This document shows, in pieces, positions 53,541 through 62,094 of a stretch of DNA of 64,000 nt. Numbering within the stretch: the stretch's first letter is position 1; every line of letters begins with the position of its first letter. The notes beneath the pieces are model-generated. The model was not told where the DNA came from, searched no databases, and saw only the letters and a list, made by a program, of their open reading frames with translations. The DNA comes from Cyanidium caldarium (lineage: Eukaryota; Rhodophyta; Bangiophyceae; Cyanidiales; Cyanidiaceae): assembly GCA_026184775.1 (NCBI GenBank), contig JANCYW010000011.1:248001-312000 (forward strand). Reading direction: 5' to 3'. Both the position numbers and the translations under genes were made by a program.

Positions 53541-54839
53541 ATGTTCGTGAAGGTGGCGAGAGTGGAATGGGAGGCGGGCAGGCACGGCCAGAGGGAGTGC
53601 AACGGGCGAAAGTGTCGGTGTCGGGGAGAGACCGCCGCGTTGGAAGGCGTGAGGCGATGCCGCGCCCGATGGCAGCGAGGGAAACGCGGGGAGGCGGTGC
53701 AGCCGCATCTGCCGCTGGAATGGTTCCGAGCGCTGCAGCTGGTGGCGGGAGAAGAGCGGAGTGCGCGGCGGGCGGTAGGGGCGGAGTTGCGACGGGGTGA
53801 ACAACGGGCGAGCTGGTCGACGGGACGACCGACGGCCGGTGTGTCTGGGGCGCTGCGACCGCGGGTGGCGGTTGTGTTGTGGGGTTGCGGGGCGCTGCGG
53901 TTGGACGATTTGCAAGCGCTGCACGCTGCGGTAAATGTTGGAGTGGGTGCTAGAGGTGGTGCACCGACGGTGACGGTGGTGTACCCGGTGTTGGTGTTGG
54001 ACGCTGGCCTATTTCCGTTTGCAGCTTCAGGAGAGCGTCGCAACGAGGTCAGCGCTCTGCGGGCCCAACGCATCCTGGATGCTGCGGCTCGCTTGCAGGC
54101 GGCATGGGCAGATGCCACCGACGGCGCATCATTGTGTGTCTGGCACGGCGTGCGCACGGAGGACGTGTTGCAGCACTGCGTGGAGCAAGTGTTGCGAGAA
54201 CACGGTCGCATCGACAGTGTGGCCATTGCCTGGTCGGCCGACGACCCGCGCACCGTTTTAGAACGTGTCGTGCGGCGGGTGCACCGGCTGGCCGAGCAGG
54301 CGGACGTTCCAGAAGCGCAAGTGTTGTATGAGGACGCGCTGACCGAGATAGGGGAGGCACCAACGGGGGCTCTGTCGAGTTTTGCGGCCTTCTGCGCCCA
54401 TGCAAAGCGCACCGGCGCGCCACTGCAGCCGAACAACGCCCGGCCGAAGGGGATGGTGGCGGGCCGTTGGTCGCCAAGAGAGGACGACTTGAGTGCATCC
54501 ACTGAGGGTATCCATCCGGGCACGGCAGACCCATTGCCCAGCATGGAAGCGTTGGGTTACGATCGCCAGGCAGCGCGGTGGGCGCACCACGCGGCATCCG
54601 CCGGCGTGCATCCGGATGCCCGGAGCGAGGACCAGTTGGCGCAACGCTTGGCGGAGGCCGAGTTTTGCATCGGCCGGCTGGCTCCACACCTCTCCACCGG
54701 TTGCCTCAGTCCGCGACAGCTCTGGGCCACGGTGGGCGCTCTGCGTTGCCGACGGGCCGCGCGAGTGCGCATGCAGACCGAGCTCTTGTGGAACGAGTAC
54801 TGGCGCCTTCTGAAACAGCAGCCGGCGCCGACAACATGA
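53541..54839 (+). CDS. PHR2-like photolyase/cryptochrome relative, lacking most of the FAD domain
   Basis: The chain has a photolyase-type N-terminal alpha/beta domain (about 105-275): RVAVVLWGCGALRLDDLQAL replaces the usual WFRxDLRxxDN, then VVYPVLVLDAGLFPF, LRAQRILDAAARLQAAW, SLCVWHGVRTEDVLQHCVEQ and the acidic linker. Later it reads LAPHLSTGCLSPRQLWATV (about 379-397), equal to the first FAD-domain helix motif (Ser-x-Leu-Ser-Pro-x-Leu-x-x-Gly-x-Leu-Ser-x-Arg), and then stops after LLWNEYWRLLKQQ. Arabidopsis PHR2 ends at the same place (LLWRDFFRF). So the region that grips flavin and DNA is missing by design rather than by a fresh break. The N-terminus starts MF and is Arg/Cys-rich, so plastid import is possible. 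The frame upstream starts at TTG only. Function of PHR2-type proteins is unclear. Confidence 0.72.
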   Translation: MFVKVARVEWEAGRHGQRECNGRKCRCRGETAALEGVRRCRARWQRGKRGEAVQPHLPLEWFRALQLVAGEERSARRAVGAELRRGEQRASWSTGRPTAGVSGALRPRVAVVLWGCGALRLDDLQALHAAVNVGVGARGGAPTVTVVYPVLVLDAGLFPFAASGERRNEVSALRAQRILDAAARLQAAWADATDGASLCVWHGVRTEDVLQHCVEQVLREHGRIDSVAIAWSADDPRTVLERVVRRVHRLAEQADVPEAQVLYEDALTEIGEAPTGALSSFAAFCAHAKRTGAPLQPNNARPKGMVAGRWSPREDDLSASTEGIHPGTADPLPSMEALGYDRQAARWAHHAASAGVHPDARSEDQLAQRLAEAEFCIGRLAPHLSTGCLSPRQLWATVGALRCRRAARVRMQTELLWNEYWRLLKQQPAPTT

Positions 54840-55065
54840 CGGGCTGTCTTCGCATCACGGTTCTGCTTTCCCTCCGTGCAACTCGCCTCACGAGGAAGCA
54901 GTCTGCGAGGCCGTTGAAAGGTCTGCGGCATCCTCTCTCGGCGTCCGCAGTAGTAGAGGCTTGACGCTTTGCCTTGGACCAAGTCGCCGCCGCCGCAGCA
55001 GCAGCAGCGCCATTCGACACTCTGGGGGGAACATGCGAGCCGATCCGTCGCGGAGGACGTAAAGG

Positions 55066-56844
55066 ATGCGCGGATGGCAGGCCGAGATCCAGGCAGCCCT
55101 GGAAGAGTACGAGGAAGACGAGGACTACGGCGACGAGTGGGTGGCGGACGACGAGGTCGCCGCGAACACCCAGCGCTCGGTCTCGTCAACACCACGGCCG
55201 CGAGCCGCTGCCGCAGCGTACAAACCGCCGAGCCACACACTCTGGGCGCATCAGAACGCAACACAGGCGCACACCGACACGAGGGCGCGTCCCCGGACCG
55301 GTCCGCCGCCCGCCCCAGCTCCGGCAGGCCCGCAACAGCAGCGGCCGCGCTCGGACTCGCAGTGGGCAACGCTGGAAGAGCAAGTGGCCAGCAGCGCCAG
55401 TGTGGTGATCACTGGGCACGTGGACTCGGGCAAATCGACGCTGATCGGACGGCTGCTGTGTGACCTCGGCCAGGTGTCGGACACCCAGTTGCGCCGACTG
55501 ACGGACGAGTCGGACGCCATCGGCAAGGCCACCTTTCAGTATGCGTGGATTCTGGATGAGCACAGCGAGGAGCGCGAGCGCGGCGTGACCATGGATGTGG
55601 CGGTGCGTGCCATCGCCTCGCCGGGCGGGCGCTCCTCGCTGTGCTTGATCGACTCGCCGGGCCATCGCGAGTTTGTGCCCGCCATGATACGCGCCGCCGC
55701 CATGGCCGAGCTGGCGCTCCTGGTGGTGGATGCGCGCCGCGGGGCGTTCGAGGCCGGCTTCGAGGCCGACGGGCAGACGCGGGAGCACGCTCGACTGCTG
55801 CGCTCGCTGGGCCTGCAGGCGCTGGTGGTGGCGGTGAACAAGATGGACGCGTGCGCGTATGCCGAAGAGCGATACGCGGAGATTGTGCTCAAGCTGCAAC
55901 CGTTTCTGGAGCAAGCGCTACGATATCATCGAGTGCAGTACGTGCCGTGCAGTGGATTTGAGGGCCAGAATGTGTTGACGCGCGCCACCGAGCCGCGGCT
56001 GCAGGCGTGGTGGACGCGGCACTCCGACCGGCCGAGCTGCGTGGTAGAGGCACTGGAGCAGCTGGCGCAAGCGGGGGCGGCATCGCGGGTGGCGCGACTG
56101 CGGCAACCGACGCGAGTGGTGGCCGATGCGGTGAGCGGCGCCGTGCTGGCCGGGCCATGTCTGTCGGGCACGGTAGCGGTGGGCGATGCGTTGGCGGTGT
56201 TGTCGGCCGCCGCCGCCGCCGCCGGCGCCACAGCAGATACCATGGTGCGTGTGCGCCGCATCCAGTCGTCCACATCGGGTGCCGCCGTGCCGTGCCTCGG
56301 CGCCGGCAGCCTCGGACTCTTCACTGTATCACCGGTGGATGCCCGCCGCCGCGAATCGGCCACCGGCGCTGCGATGGTGCCGCCCGGTGCGTTGCTGGTC
56401 GACCCGCAAGATCGGGCGGCGCGCCTGACATCGCGTTGGGAAGCGCAAGTGCTGGTGCACGATGTGGAGCGGCCGCTCCTGCAAGGCCAACGCCTGCTGC
56501 TGTATACATTGTGCGCCCACGGCGTGCCCGTGCGCATCCGCAAGATGACCAGCATCCCCAACGCGCCGGAAGAGCGACCGCACCCGCTCCGCCTAGCACG
56601 CGCGCATCAAACCCTCAGCATGCAGCTGGAGCTGTGCAGCGACTCGGTGGCCACCGCCGATGCCGCCGTGAATTCGGAGGCGTGCGAGCACAAGCCACGG
56701 GTGCCGTTGAGTGTATTGGAAGAGAGTCGCAAACTCGGCCGCTTCTTGTTACGTTATCGCTCCAGGACGGTGGCTGCTGGAGTTGTGGAACACATACTGG
56801 AGTCGGACGCGAGGCGCACCGAAGAGGGCGTCGTAAAGCGATAA
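55066..56844 (+). CDS. HBS1: HBS1-like translational GTPase (ribosome rescue)
   Basis: HBS1 works with Dom34/Pelota to free ribosomes stalled on broken or blocked mRNA. The N-terminal short acidic domain EEYEEDEDYGDEW is the HBS1_N type. A Pro/Gln-rich linker leads to the EF1A-like GTPase: G1 GHVDSGKSTLIGRLL (about 117-131), the eRF3/HBS1 stretch IGKATFQYAWILDEHSEERE, RGVTMDV (G2), IDSPGHREF (G3; Ser instead of the common Ala), VNKMDAC (G4) and CSGFEGQN (G5). Domains II and III of EF1A type follow (KMTSIPNAPEERP region absent from plain EF1A). The 592 residues agree with HBS1 rather than eRF3, whose long Gln/Asn N-terminus is missing. Start at ATG 55066; frame upstream is not conserved. Confidence 0.9.
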   Translation: MRGWQAEIQAALEEYEEDEDYGDEWVADDEVAANTQRSVSSTPRPRAAAAAYKPPSHTLWAHQNATQAHTDTRARPRTGPPPAPAPAGPQQQRPRSDSQWATLEEQVASSASVVITGHVDSGKSTLIGRLLCDLGQVSDTQLRRLTDESDAIGKATFQYAWILDEHSEERERGVTMDVAVRAIASPGGRSSLCLIDSPGHREFVPAMIRAAAMAELALLVVDARRGAFEAGFEADGQTREHARLLRSLGLQALVVAVNKMDACAYAEERYAEIVLKLQPFLEQALRYHRVQYVPCSGFEGQNVLTRATEPRLQAWWTRHSDRPSCVVEALEQLAQAGAASRVARLRQPTRVVADAVSGAVLAGPCLSGTVAVGDALAVLSAAAAAAGATADTMVRVRRIQSSTSGAAVPCLGAGSLGLFTVSPVDARRRESATGAAMVPPGALLVDPQDRAARLTSRWEAQVLVHDVERPLLQGQRLLLYTLCAHGVPVRIRKMTSIPNAPEERPHPLRLARAHQTLSMQLELCSDSVATADAAVNSEACEHKPRVPLSVLEESRKLGRFLLRYRSRTVAAGVVEHILESDARRTEEGVVKR

Positions 56845-57032
56845 GGTGTTGCGGCCGGGCGTGGTGGGAGCGAGGGCGTCGGGTGGAGCTGCAGAGACGG
56901 CGTTGTCGGCGGGTCCGTCCCGGGTTTTCGACGTAGCAAGATGCCGGCGAGAGTGACCGCCTCGCCCTCGTTGCTATGCCGTTTCATCGAGCACTGGAGG
57001 AGAGAATGCACCCGTGCACGCCGTGAGTGTCC

Positions 57033-58310
57033 ATGAAAGGCGCTGCTCTGCCCGTTTCGAGCGCTGACGACTGGGAGGCACTGGAGACGCGTACCGCGAC
57101 CAGGTCACGAGGGGAGCGTCCCGAGCAGGCCTCGTCCATCCTGCCCGTCTGGTTATCCTTCTTCTTTTTCGGCGTGGTGAACAACTTTGCTTATGTCGTG
57201 TTTCTGAGTGCGGCCGAGGCCATGGTGGAGCGGCATGCGGGCGCGGTGTTGTTCGCCGACGTGGTGCCCGGATTGCTACTGAAAACGTCCGTCGGCTGGT
57301 GGCTACACCGGGTGCGCTACGCGGTGCGCGTGTACGGCGTGTCGGTGGGGAACTTTGCGGCGTTTGTGGTGGCTGCGGCGATGGCCTCCGTGGCGAGCAC
57401 GACGCTGTCGGTTGCGGCGATGTTGGCGGCCGTGGCGTGCGTGAGTCTTATGGGCGCCCTGGGCGAGGCCACCTTTTTGGCGCTGACGGCGCGATACGGG
57501 CAGCCGGCGTTGGCCGCTTGGAGCTCGGGCACGGGCTTTGCGGGCATCGCCGGCGCCGGCCTGTACGCGCTGTTGACCAACGTGCTGGGCGTGCGACCGT
57601 CGCGAACGTTGATGCTGTTGGCGCCGGTACCGCTGCTCATGGGCGTCACCTATGCGGCCGCCCGACTGCCAGCCGATGCGCCAGCGGCATCGGAGGGGCT
57701 GCGGTCGGATGCGGACGCGCCCAATACGCAGCGCAAGTGGTCCATGGTGTATCGACTGATACCGCGATACCTGGCGCCGCTATTGGTGGTATACTGGGCC
57801 GAATACACCATCAACCAGGGTCTGTTGCCGACCACCGACGTGAATGACTGGATTCAGCCATCGGCCACACGAGACGCCGGCGCGCCCATCCGCCACGCCC
57901 GCTACGCCATGCTGCAGCTGGTGTATCAGACGGCGGTGTTTGTGTCCCGCTCCAGCATCGCCTGTTTTAGAGTGCGAGCACTATGGGCATTGACGCTGCT
58001 GCAGTGCAACAATGTGGCGGTGCTGACGGTGCTGTCCACGCAGCCGCCCGTCCAACGCACTTTGTGGCTGTATCGTATGCGGGCGGTGGTGGCGGTGGTG
58101 TTCTTCGAGGGTCTGCTGGGCGGTGCCACGTACGCCAACACCTTTGCGGCCATCCGGGAGGCGGTGCCGCCGCCGCTCCGCGAGTGGACACTGGGCGTGT
58201 CTTCGGTGGCCGATGCGATGGGTATCGCTGCGGCCAGCGTCGTGTCCTTGTGGGTGGAGTGTGCGGTGTTCAGGCGGCATGGCTGGGAGTGTGGGGCAGG
58301 GAGGCGGTAG
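57033..58310 (+). CDS. CLN3: CLN3/battenin-family lysosomal/vacuolar membrane protein
   Basis: A polytopic membrane protein of the major-facilitator-like battenin family; the human form sits in the lysosome and is needed for export of glycerophosphodiesters. Family hallmarks are SFFFFGVVNNFAYVVFLSAA (about 35-54), a GALGEATFLAL segment in the middle, GTGFAGIAGAGLYALLTN, VVYWAEYTINQGLLPTT, YAMLQLVYQTAVFVSRSS and FFEGLLGGATYANTFAAI. About eleven hydrophobic helices are visible. Length 425 residues against 438 in human CLN3. The start is the ATG at 57033; the in-frame GTG two codons earlier was ignored. Its C-terminus lacks an obvious CaaX box, unlike human CLN3. Confidence 0.94.
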   Translation: MKGAALPVSSADDWEALETRTATRSRGERPEQASSILPVWLSFFFFGVVNNFAYVVFLSAAEAMVERHAGAVLFADVVPGLLLKTSVGWWLHRVRYAVRVYGVSVGNFAAFVVAAAMASVASTTLSVAAMLAAVACVSLMGALGEATFLALTARYGQPALAAWSSGTGFAGIAGAGLYALLTNVLGVRPSRTLMLLAPVPLLMGVTYAAARLPADAPAASEGLRSDADAPNTQRKWSMVYRLIPRYLAPLLVVYWAEYTINQGLLPTTDVNDWIQPSATRDAGAPIRHARYAMLQLVYQTAVFVSRSSIACFRVRALWALTLLQCNNVAVLTVLSTQPPVQRTLWLYRMRAVVAVVFFEGLLGGATYANTFAAIREAVPPPLREWTLGVSSVADAMGIAAASVVSLWVECAVFRRHGWECGAGRR

Positions 58311-58862
58311 CGGCAGGGTGGAACGCCCTGGCATCGTCGTGCAGTGATCTGCGCTGGAGGCGGCAACACGGCGTGGCCTTCGATAAAGAAAGCTGCAGCA
58401 CCGAAAGACCATGCGCATACCGCATTGGCATTCCTCGCGTCCGACTTTCATCGCCCCTCTCGCTTTCGTCCGGTGCCAGAGAGAGGGATCGGGCGAGGCG
58501 CTCGCCATCGACGCCGAGGCAGCGCGGCGGAGAAATGCACCTCGAGCCGCCACACAGGGTTGCAGCGCTGTTCGCTGGGCGTGCGACGACGCCGCTACGG
58601 CTCTCGCTTTGTTACCGCCGGCCTCGTCTGGCGCGGGTGGAGAAAATCACCTGGAGAGGAACGTGTCCATCGCTCTGTGACTTGCTCTTTCTTCCCTTCT
58701 AGCATCCGTGTCTCCAGGGCGACTTCTGTCGCGACCAACCGCCCAGCCCGCCGCTTGCGTGGAGACGTGGAACACTGCCGCCCCGAATGCTCCGGAATCG
58801 CCACCACCACCACCACCACTGAGAGCCAGGAACAGTGGGAGCACTTCACCTCTGCGCCCTGT
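58311..58862. promoter_or_regulatory. 552-bp gap CLN3 / LRR-WD40
   Basis: The downstream frame is open back to a GTG at 58344 but shows no conserved content before 58863. A CCA trinucleotide run sits at 58801-58818. No RNA gene is seen. Confidence 0.35.
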
Positions 58863-61319
58863 ATGACGGAGCAAGTATGGAGTCATTCGCCTGCCTCGCC
58901 TTCTGACGCGCATCACACCCCTGTCGATGAGCACTGTGCAACCGCTCAAGCCGGTTGTCCGGCTCCGCCACTACGGCACGCCATGCGTCCCCGGTGGAGC
59001 GAACCCGCCGAACGCTTCTTTATCGCCTTTATGGAGACAGTGCAGCAGCGGCGGTGCAGAGACGCGCCGGACACCACGTTGTACCAGCTGGCGCAGGCAT
59101 GGTGCTGGGGCGCCGTGAAGTCGCTGCCGCATAATGCCGACGCGATGCGGCTGGACTTGACGGCGGAGCAGGTGCCGTTGGCCGATCCATACCTGTGGCG
59201 GGCGCTGGGCGAGTGTCTGTACGCGGTGGGCCAGCGCGATGCCGCCAGCGTGGCATACGTGGTGGAGGTCGACGTCTCCGGTCAACAGCTGAGCAATCAG
59301 GATGCCACTTGGCTGCTGTGGTCACTGCATGCGCTCCCGGCTCGATGGCCGCGCGCCCTGCGCCTGGCGTACACCGGCATAACCGCGTTTGGGGCGCTGG
59401 AAGGAGCGTCTGCCACGGACGACATCCCCGAACCGCCTTCCGTATCCCGCACGCACCGAGGCGTGCACGCGCTGGTGCTCGACGGATGTCCGCTGCGGAG
59501 TTTGGGGCGCGCTGCCCCGGCGCACCTCTTCGCCACCGTGCGCGTGCTGCATCTGGCCAACACCGCCGTGCAGAGCATGTGGACGCTGGCCGACGATTTG
59601 GAACACCTGGGCATGCCGGTGCAACACCTGTGGTTGGTGCCCGCCAGCGCTGAGCGCCAGGCACCGCCGATGTGGCCGAATGCTCGCACGGTGGGCACGA
59701 ACGCGGAGCCAGATGTGCAACAGCTCATCCGGCGCCATCGTCGCGGCCACCTGGATACCTCCCTGAATGGTGGCGCTGATCCGCGTTGGAACGGTCCCAG
59801 CACTGCAGAGCGTCATGGGCCGTCTCGCGACACCTCGGCCGCAATCGTCGACAACATGCTGCCGCTTTCGCACGACACTGTCGGCGAGTCACTGATCACC
59901 GCCTGGTCGCTTCTGGAATCGTACGCGCGGCGGGCGCCGAGTCCCCTGCTACAAGAGCCGCTGCTGGATGTGTTTCTGGCGGGACGGGTGCGCACCCTCC
60001 AGACGGTCGACGGGCGGCGACTGTCCCATGGTCACCGGGTGTTGCACGCACTGTGCTGCGAACGGCATGCGCACGACTGCTCGGAACGGATGCTGCAGCA
60101 ACATCGCGTTGCGGAGACGTTGTCGGCGCGAGAGACCGGTGCCTTCGGGTGCATCGGACCGGCGGCACCGCTGACGTGGGCGCACGCCTTCGAGGCGGCG
60201 CGCGTGCGACAGGCGAGCACGCAGCCGGCAGCCGTGCTGGTGTTCCCGGCGGCCGGGCGGGCGCGCCAATTTGAGTATCATCCCACCATCGTCGGCCGTT
60301 TGGCGGTGGGCACCCTGGATGGCACGGTGGAGCTGGTGAACACGCATCGGCTGGGCGTGTGTTTGTCGCGCGTGTCGGTGTCGAACGCGGCTGCGTCGAG
60401 CAGCATCACCTCCTCGCAACGCCCGGCACATCATCACGACGTCGCGGTGCTGGGATTGTGCTGGCTGCGTGGCCATCCCGATTATCTGCTGAGCGGCACT
60501 GACCGCGGCGACATCCGTCTGCTGCGGTTCTCGTCGGACTCGGCGGTACGTCCGTCGGTGGCGGCCACGTATCCCGAGTTTCGCCATCTCACCTCGCTGC
60601 ACGCCAACGCCACCGATCAGCATCTGATCGTCAGCGGTTACCGCAAGTCGGTGCCGGTGTATAACATCCGCACCGGCCAGAGTGTGCGCACCCTGCACCC
60701 CTGCCACGACAAGCACATCAACGTGGTCAAGTTTGCGCACACGCTGCCCGACGTGTTGGCCACCTGCTCTTTGGATGGCGGGGTGGCGCTGTGGGATTTG
60801 CGACAGCCGCTACCGGTGTATCGGGTGCAGATGGCGCGCGGCAATGTGATGTTGTGCTTCTCGGGAGACGACCGCCGGCTGCTGGTGTCCGGCGAGGACA
60901 ATCAGGTGGTGCAGTTGGAGACGGCATCGGGTCGGCGCCTGCACGAGTTGATCGTTCGCAGCGGCCGCGCAACGGCCAACTACACCCGCTCCTATTACCT
61001 CGACGCCAGCGGCGACGAGTACATTATTTCCGGGTCGTGCGAGGAGAGCAAGGTGCGTCTGTTCCGGGCGATGAACGGCAAGCAGCTGGGGGAGGTGGAG
61101 ATGGACCGGGTGCGCGCAGCCATGCCCATCGCCCCGCCGCTGACCCTGTCGTCGAGCGGGGCCGGCGCCTATGCGCGCCCGCTGCAACACGCGTACGTTC
61201 AGAGTTTGCGACCGAATCCGCATCGGCCATTCAGCTTCTCCGCCGTCCTCGCCTACTATCAAGTGAATGTGTGCAGCGAGGTGGTGGAGGTGGACCTGAT
61301 GCAACCGCCGCCGTCGTAG
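58863..61319 (+). CDS. Plant-type LRR-WD40 protein, possible CUL4-DDB1 adaptor
   Basis: The 818-residue protein combines a leucine-rich-repeat-like first part (about 90-260: DVSGQQLSNQDATWLLWSL, LALVLDGCPLRSLG-type spacing, VRVLHLANTAVQSMW) with a C-terminal WD40 propeller (about 465-800). Motifs such as FEYHPTIVGRLAVGTLDG, VLGLCWLRGHPDYLLSG, HLTSLHANATDQHLIVSGY, HINVVKFAHTLPDVLATCS, GNVMLCFSGDDRRLLVSGED and NYTRSYYLDASGDEYIISGS match a conserved, little-studied family in land plants and algae. The blade ending VALWDLRQ carries the W-D-x-R box seen in substrate adaptors of CUL4-DDB1 ubiquitin ligases, so an adaptor role is possible (inference). A second start at ATG 58983 fits equally. It ends 22 bp before the converging Maf gene. 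Confidence 0.82.
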   Translation: MTEQVWSHSPASPSDAHHTPVDEHCATAQAGCPAPPLRHAMRPRWSEPAERFFIAFMETVQQRRCRDAPDTTLYQLAQAWCWGAVKSLPHNADAMRLDLTAEQVPLADPYLWRALGECLYAVGQRDAASVAYVVEVDVSGQQLSNQDATWLLWSLHALPARWPRALRLAYTGITAFGALEGASATDDIPEPPSVSRTHRGVHALVLDGCPLRSLGRAAPAHLFATVRVLHLANTAVQSMWTLADDLEHLGMPVQHLWLVPASAERQAPPMWPNARTVGTNAEPDVQQLIRRHRRGHLDTSLNGGADPRWNGPSTAERHGPSRDTSAAIVDNMLPLSHDTVGESLITAWSLLESYARRAPSPLLQEPLLDVFLAGRVRTLQTVDGRRLSHGHRVLHALCCERHAHDCSERMLQQHRVAETLSARETGAFGCIGPAAPLTWAHAFEAARVRQASTQPAAVLVFPAAGRARQFEYHPTIVGRLAVGTLDGTVELVNTHRLGVCLSRVSVSNAAASSSITSSQRPAHHHDVAVLGLCWLRGHPDYLLSGTDRGDIRLLRFSSDSAVRPSVAATYPEFRHLTSLHANATDQHLIVSGYRKSVPVYNIRTGQSVRTLHPCHDKHINVVKFAHTLPDVLATCSLDGGVALWDLRQPLPVYRVQMARGNVMLCFSGDDRRLLVSGEDNQVVQLETASGRRLHELIVRSGRATANYTRSYYLDASGDEYIISGSCEESKVRLFRAMNGKQLGEVEMDRVRAAMPIAPPLTLSSSGAGAYARPLQHAYVQSLRPNPHRPFSFSAVLAYYQVNVCSEVVEVDLMQPPPS

Positions 61320-61341
61320 TGGAGGATTCGGGGAAGAGCGG

Positions 61342-61959
61342 CTAGTTGGCGCGCTCAGCGCGCTCCAGTGCCCGCTCGATCAGCAGACGGGTGAGCTGCT
61401 TGCTCAGGCCCATCACCGAGTCGAGCGCGCCCACCATGTGATCCACGAACGGACTCACCAGCGGATGCTCCACCATTAAACCGCCGGCACTGCCGTACAC
61501 CTCGCCCTGCTCGATGAGGCGGTCGATGACTTCCGGTGGAATGGCCCGAAAGTACACTTCGGCGCGGTCCACGCCCGCAAACCGCTCGCCACTGCGCACG
61601 TCGGTGACCACCACCGAGCCGACGGTGATGGCCGGCGCGCTGCCGTACGAGTAGAGGATGCGACGAGCGTCGGCCGCAGTGGTAGGCTTTTCTAAAATCT
61701 CGCCACGGTGCACCACGACTTGATCGCCAGTGATGAGCAGCTGGGGTTCCCCCGACGAGCCGCCGTCCGCGTCGTTGCGCGGCAACCGGCGGAGGATGGC
61801 GTCGGCCTTGGCGTGCCCCAGCGCTGTGACCAGCGCCTCCGGATCTGGGTGACGTATATCGCCCTCATCAATGTCTGCCCGCATCACCTCAAAGGCATAA
61901 CCCATCTCTTTCAGGATCTGTTGCCGAGTCCGGGAAGAGGACCCCAGAATGAGCCGCAT
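61342..61959 (-). CDS. Maf-like nucleotide pyrophosphatase
   Basis: Maf proteins hydrolyse non-canonical or excess nucleoside triphosphates (dTTP/UTP, or m7GTP) to the monophosphate and limit their entry into nucleic acids. The chain starts MRLILGSSSRTRQQILKEMG (nucleotide loop, S-S-S-x-x-R), has HAKADAILRRLP, the catalytic Asp in LLITGDQVVVHRGEILEKP with the metal-site Glu/Lys pair, and ends GGLMVEHPLVSPFVDHMVGA, the active-site loop common to the eukaryotic Maf form. Length 205 residues. The frame runs back to 62670, but that part is proline-rich antisense of the next gene. It is convergent with the WD40 gene at 22 bp. Confidence 0.93.
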   Translation of the reverse strand: MRLILGSSSRTRQQILKEMGYAFEVMRADIDEGDIRHPDPEALVTALGHAKADAILRRLPRNDADGGSSGEPQLLITGDQVVVHRGEILEKPTTAADARRILYSYGSAPAITVGSVVVTDVRSGERFAGVDRAEVYFRAIPPEVIDRLIEQGEVYGSAGGLMVEHPLVSPFVDHMVGALDSVMGLSKQLTRLLIERALERAERAN

Positions 61960-62094
61960 CCTGACCGGGCGGCGTATCGATACCGCCCGACCGCCCGACC
62001 GAATTGGCGGGAGGCGCGCGTTCGAAACGCGGGCGCTGCCGGCAGTGGGACGCGGGCTGGGCGTCCGAGGGGGAGGAGGCACCGTGGGAGTGTC

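Noticed and set aside
53408-54544. 378-codon minus-strand frame over the PHR2-like gene
   Set aside because: Arg/Ser/Thr-rich, no family match; the plus strand carries photolyase motifs in order.
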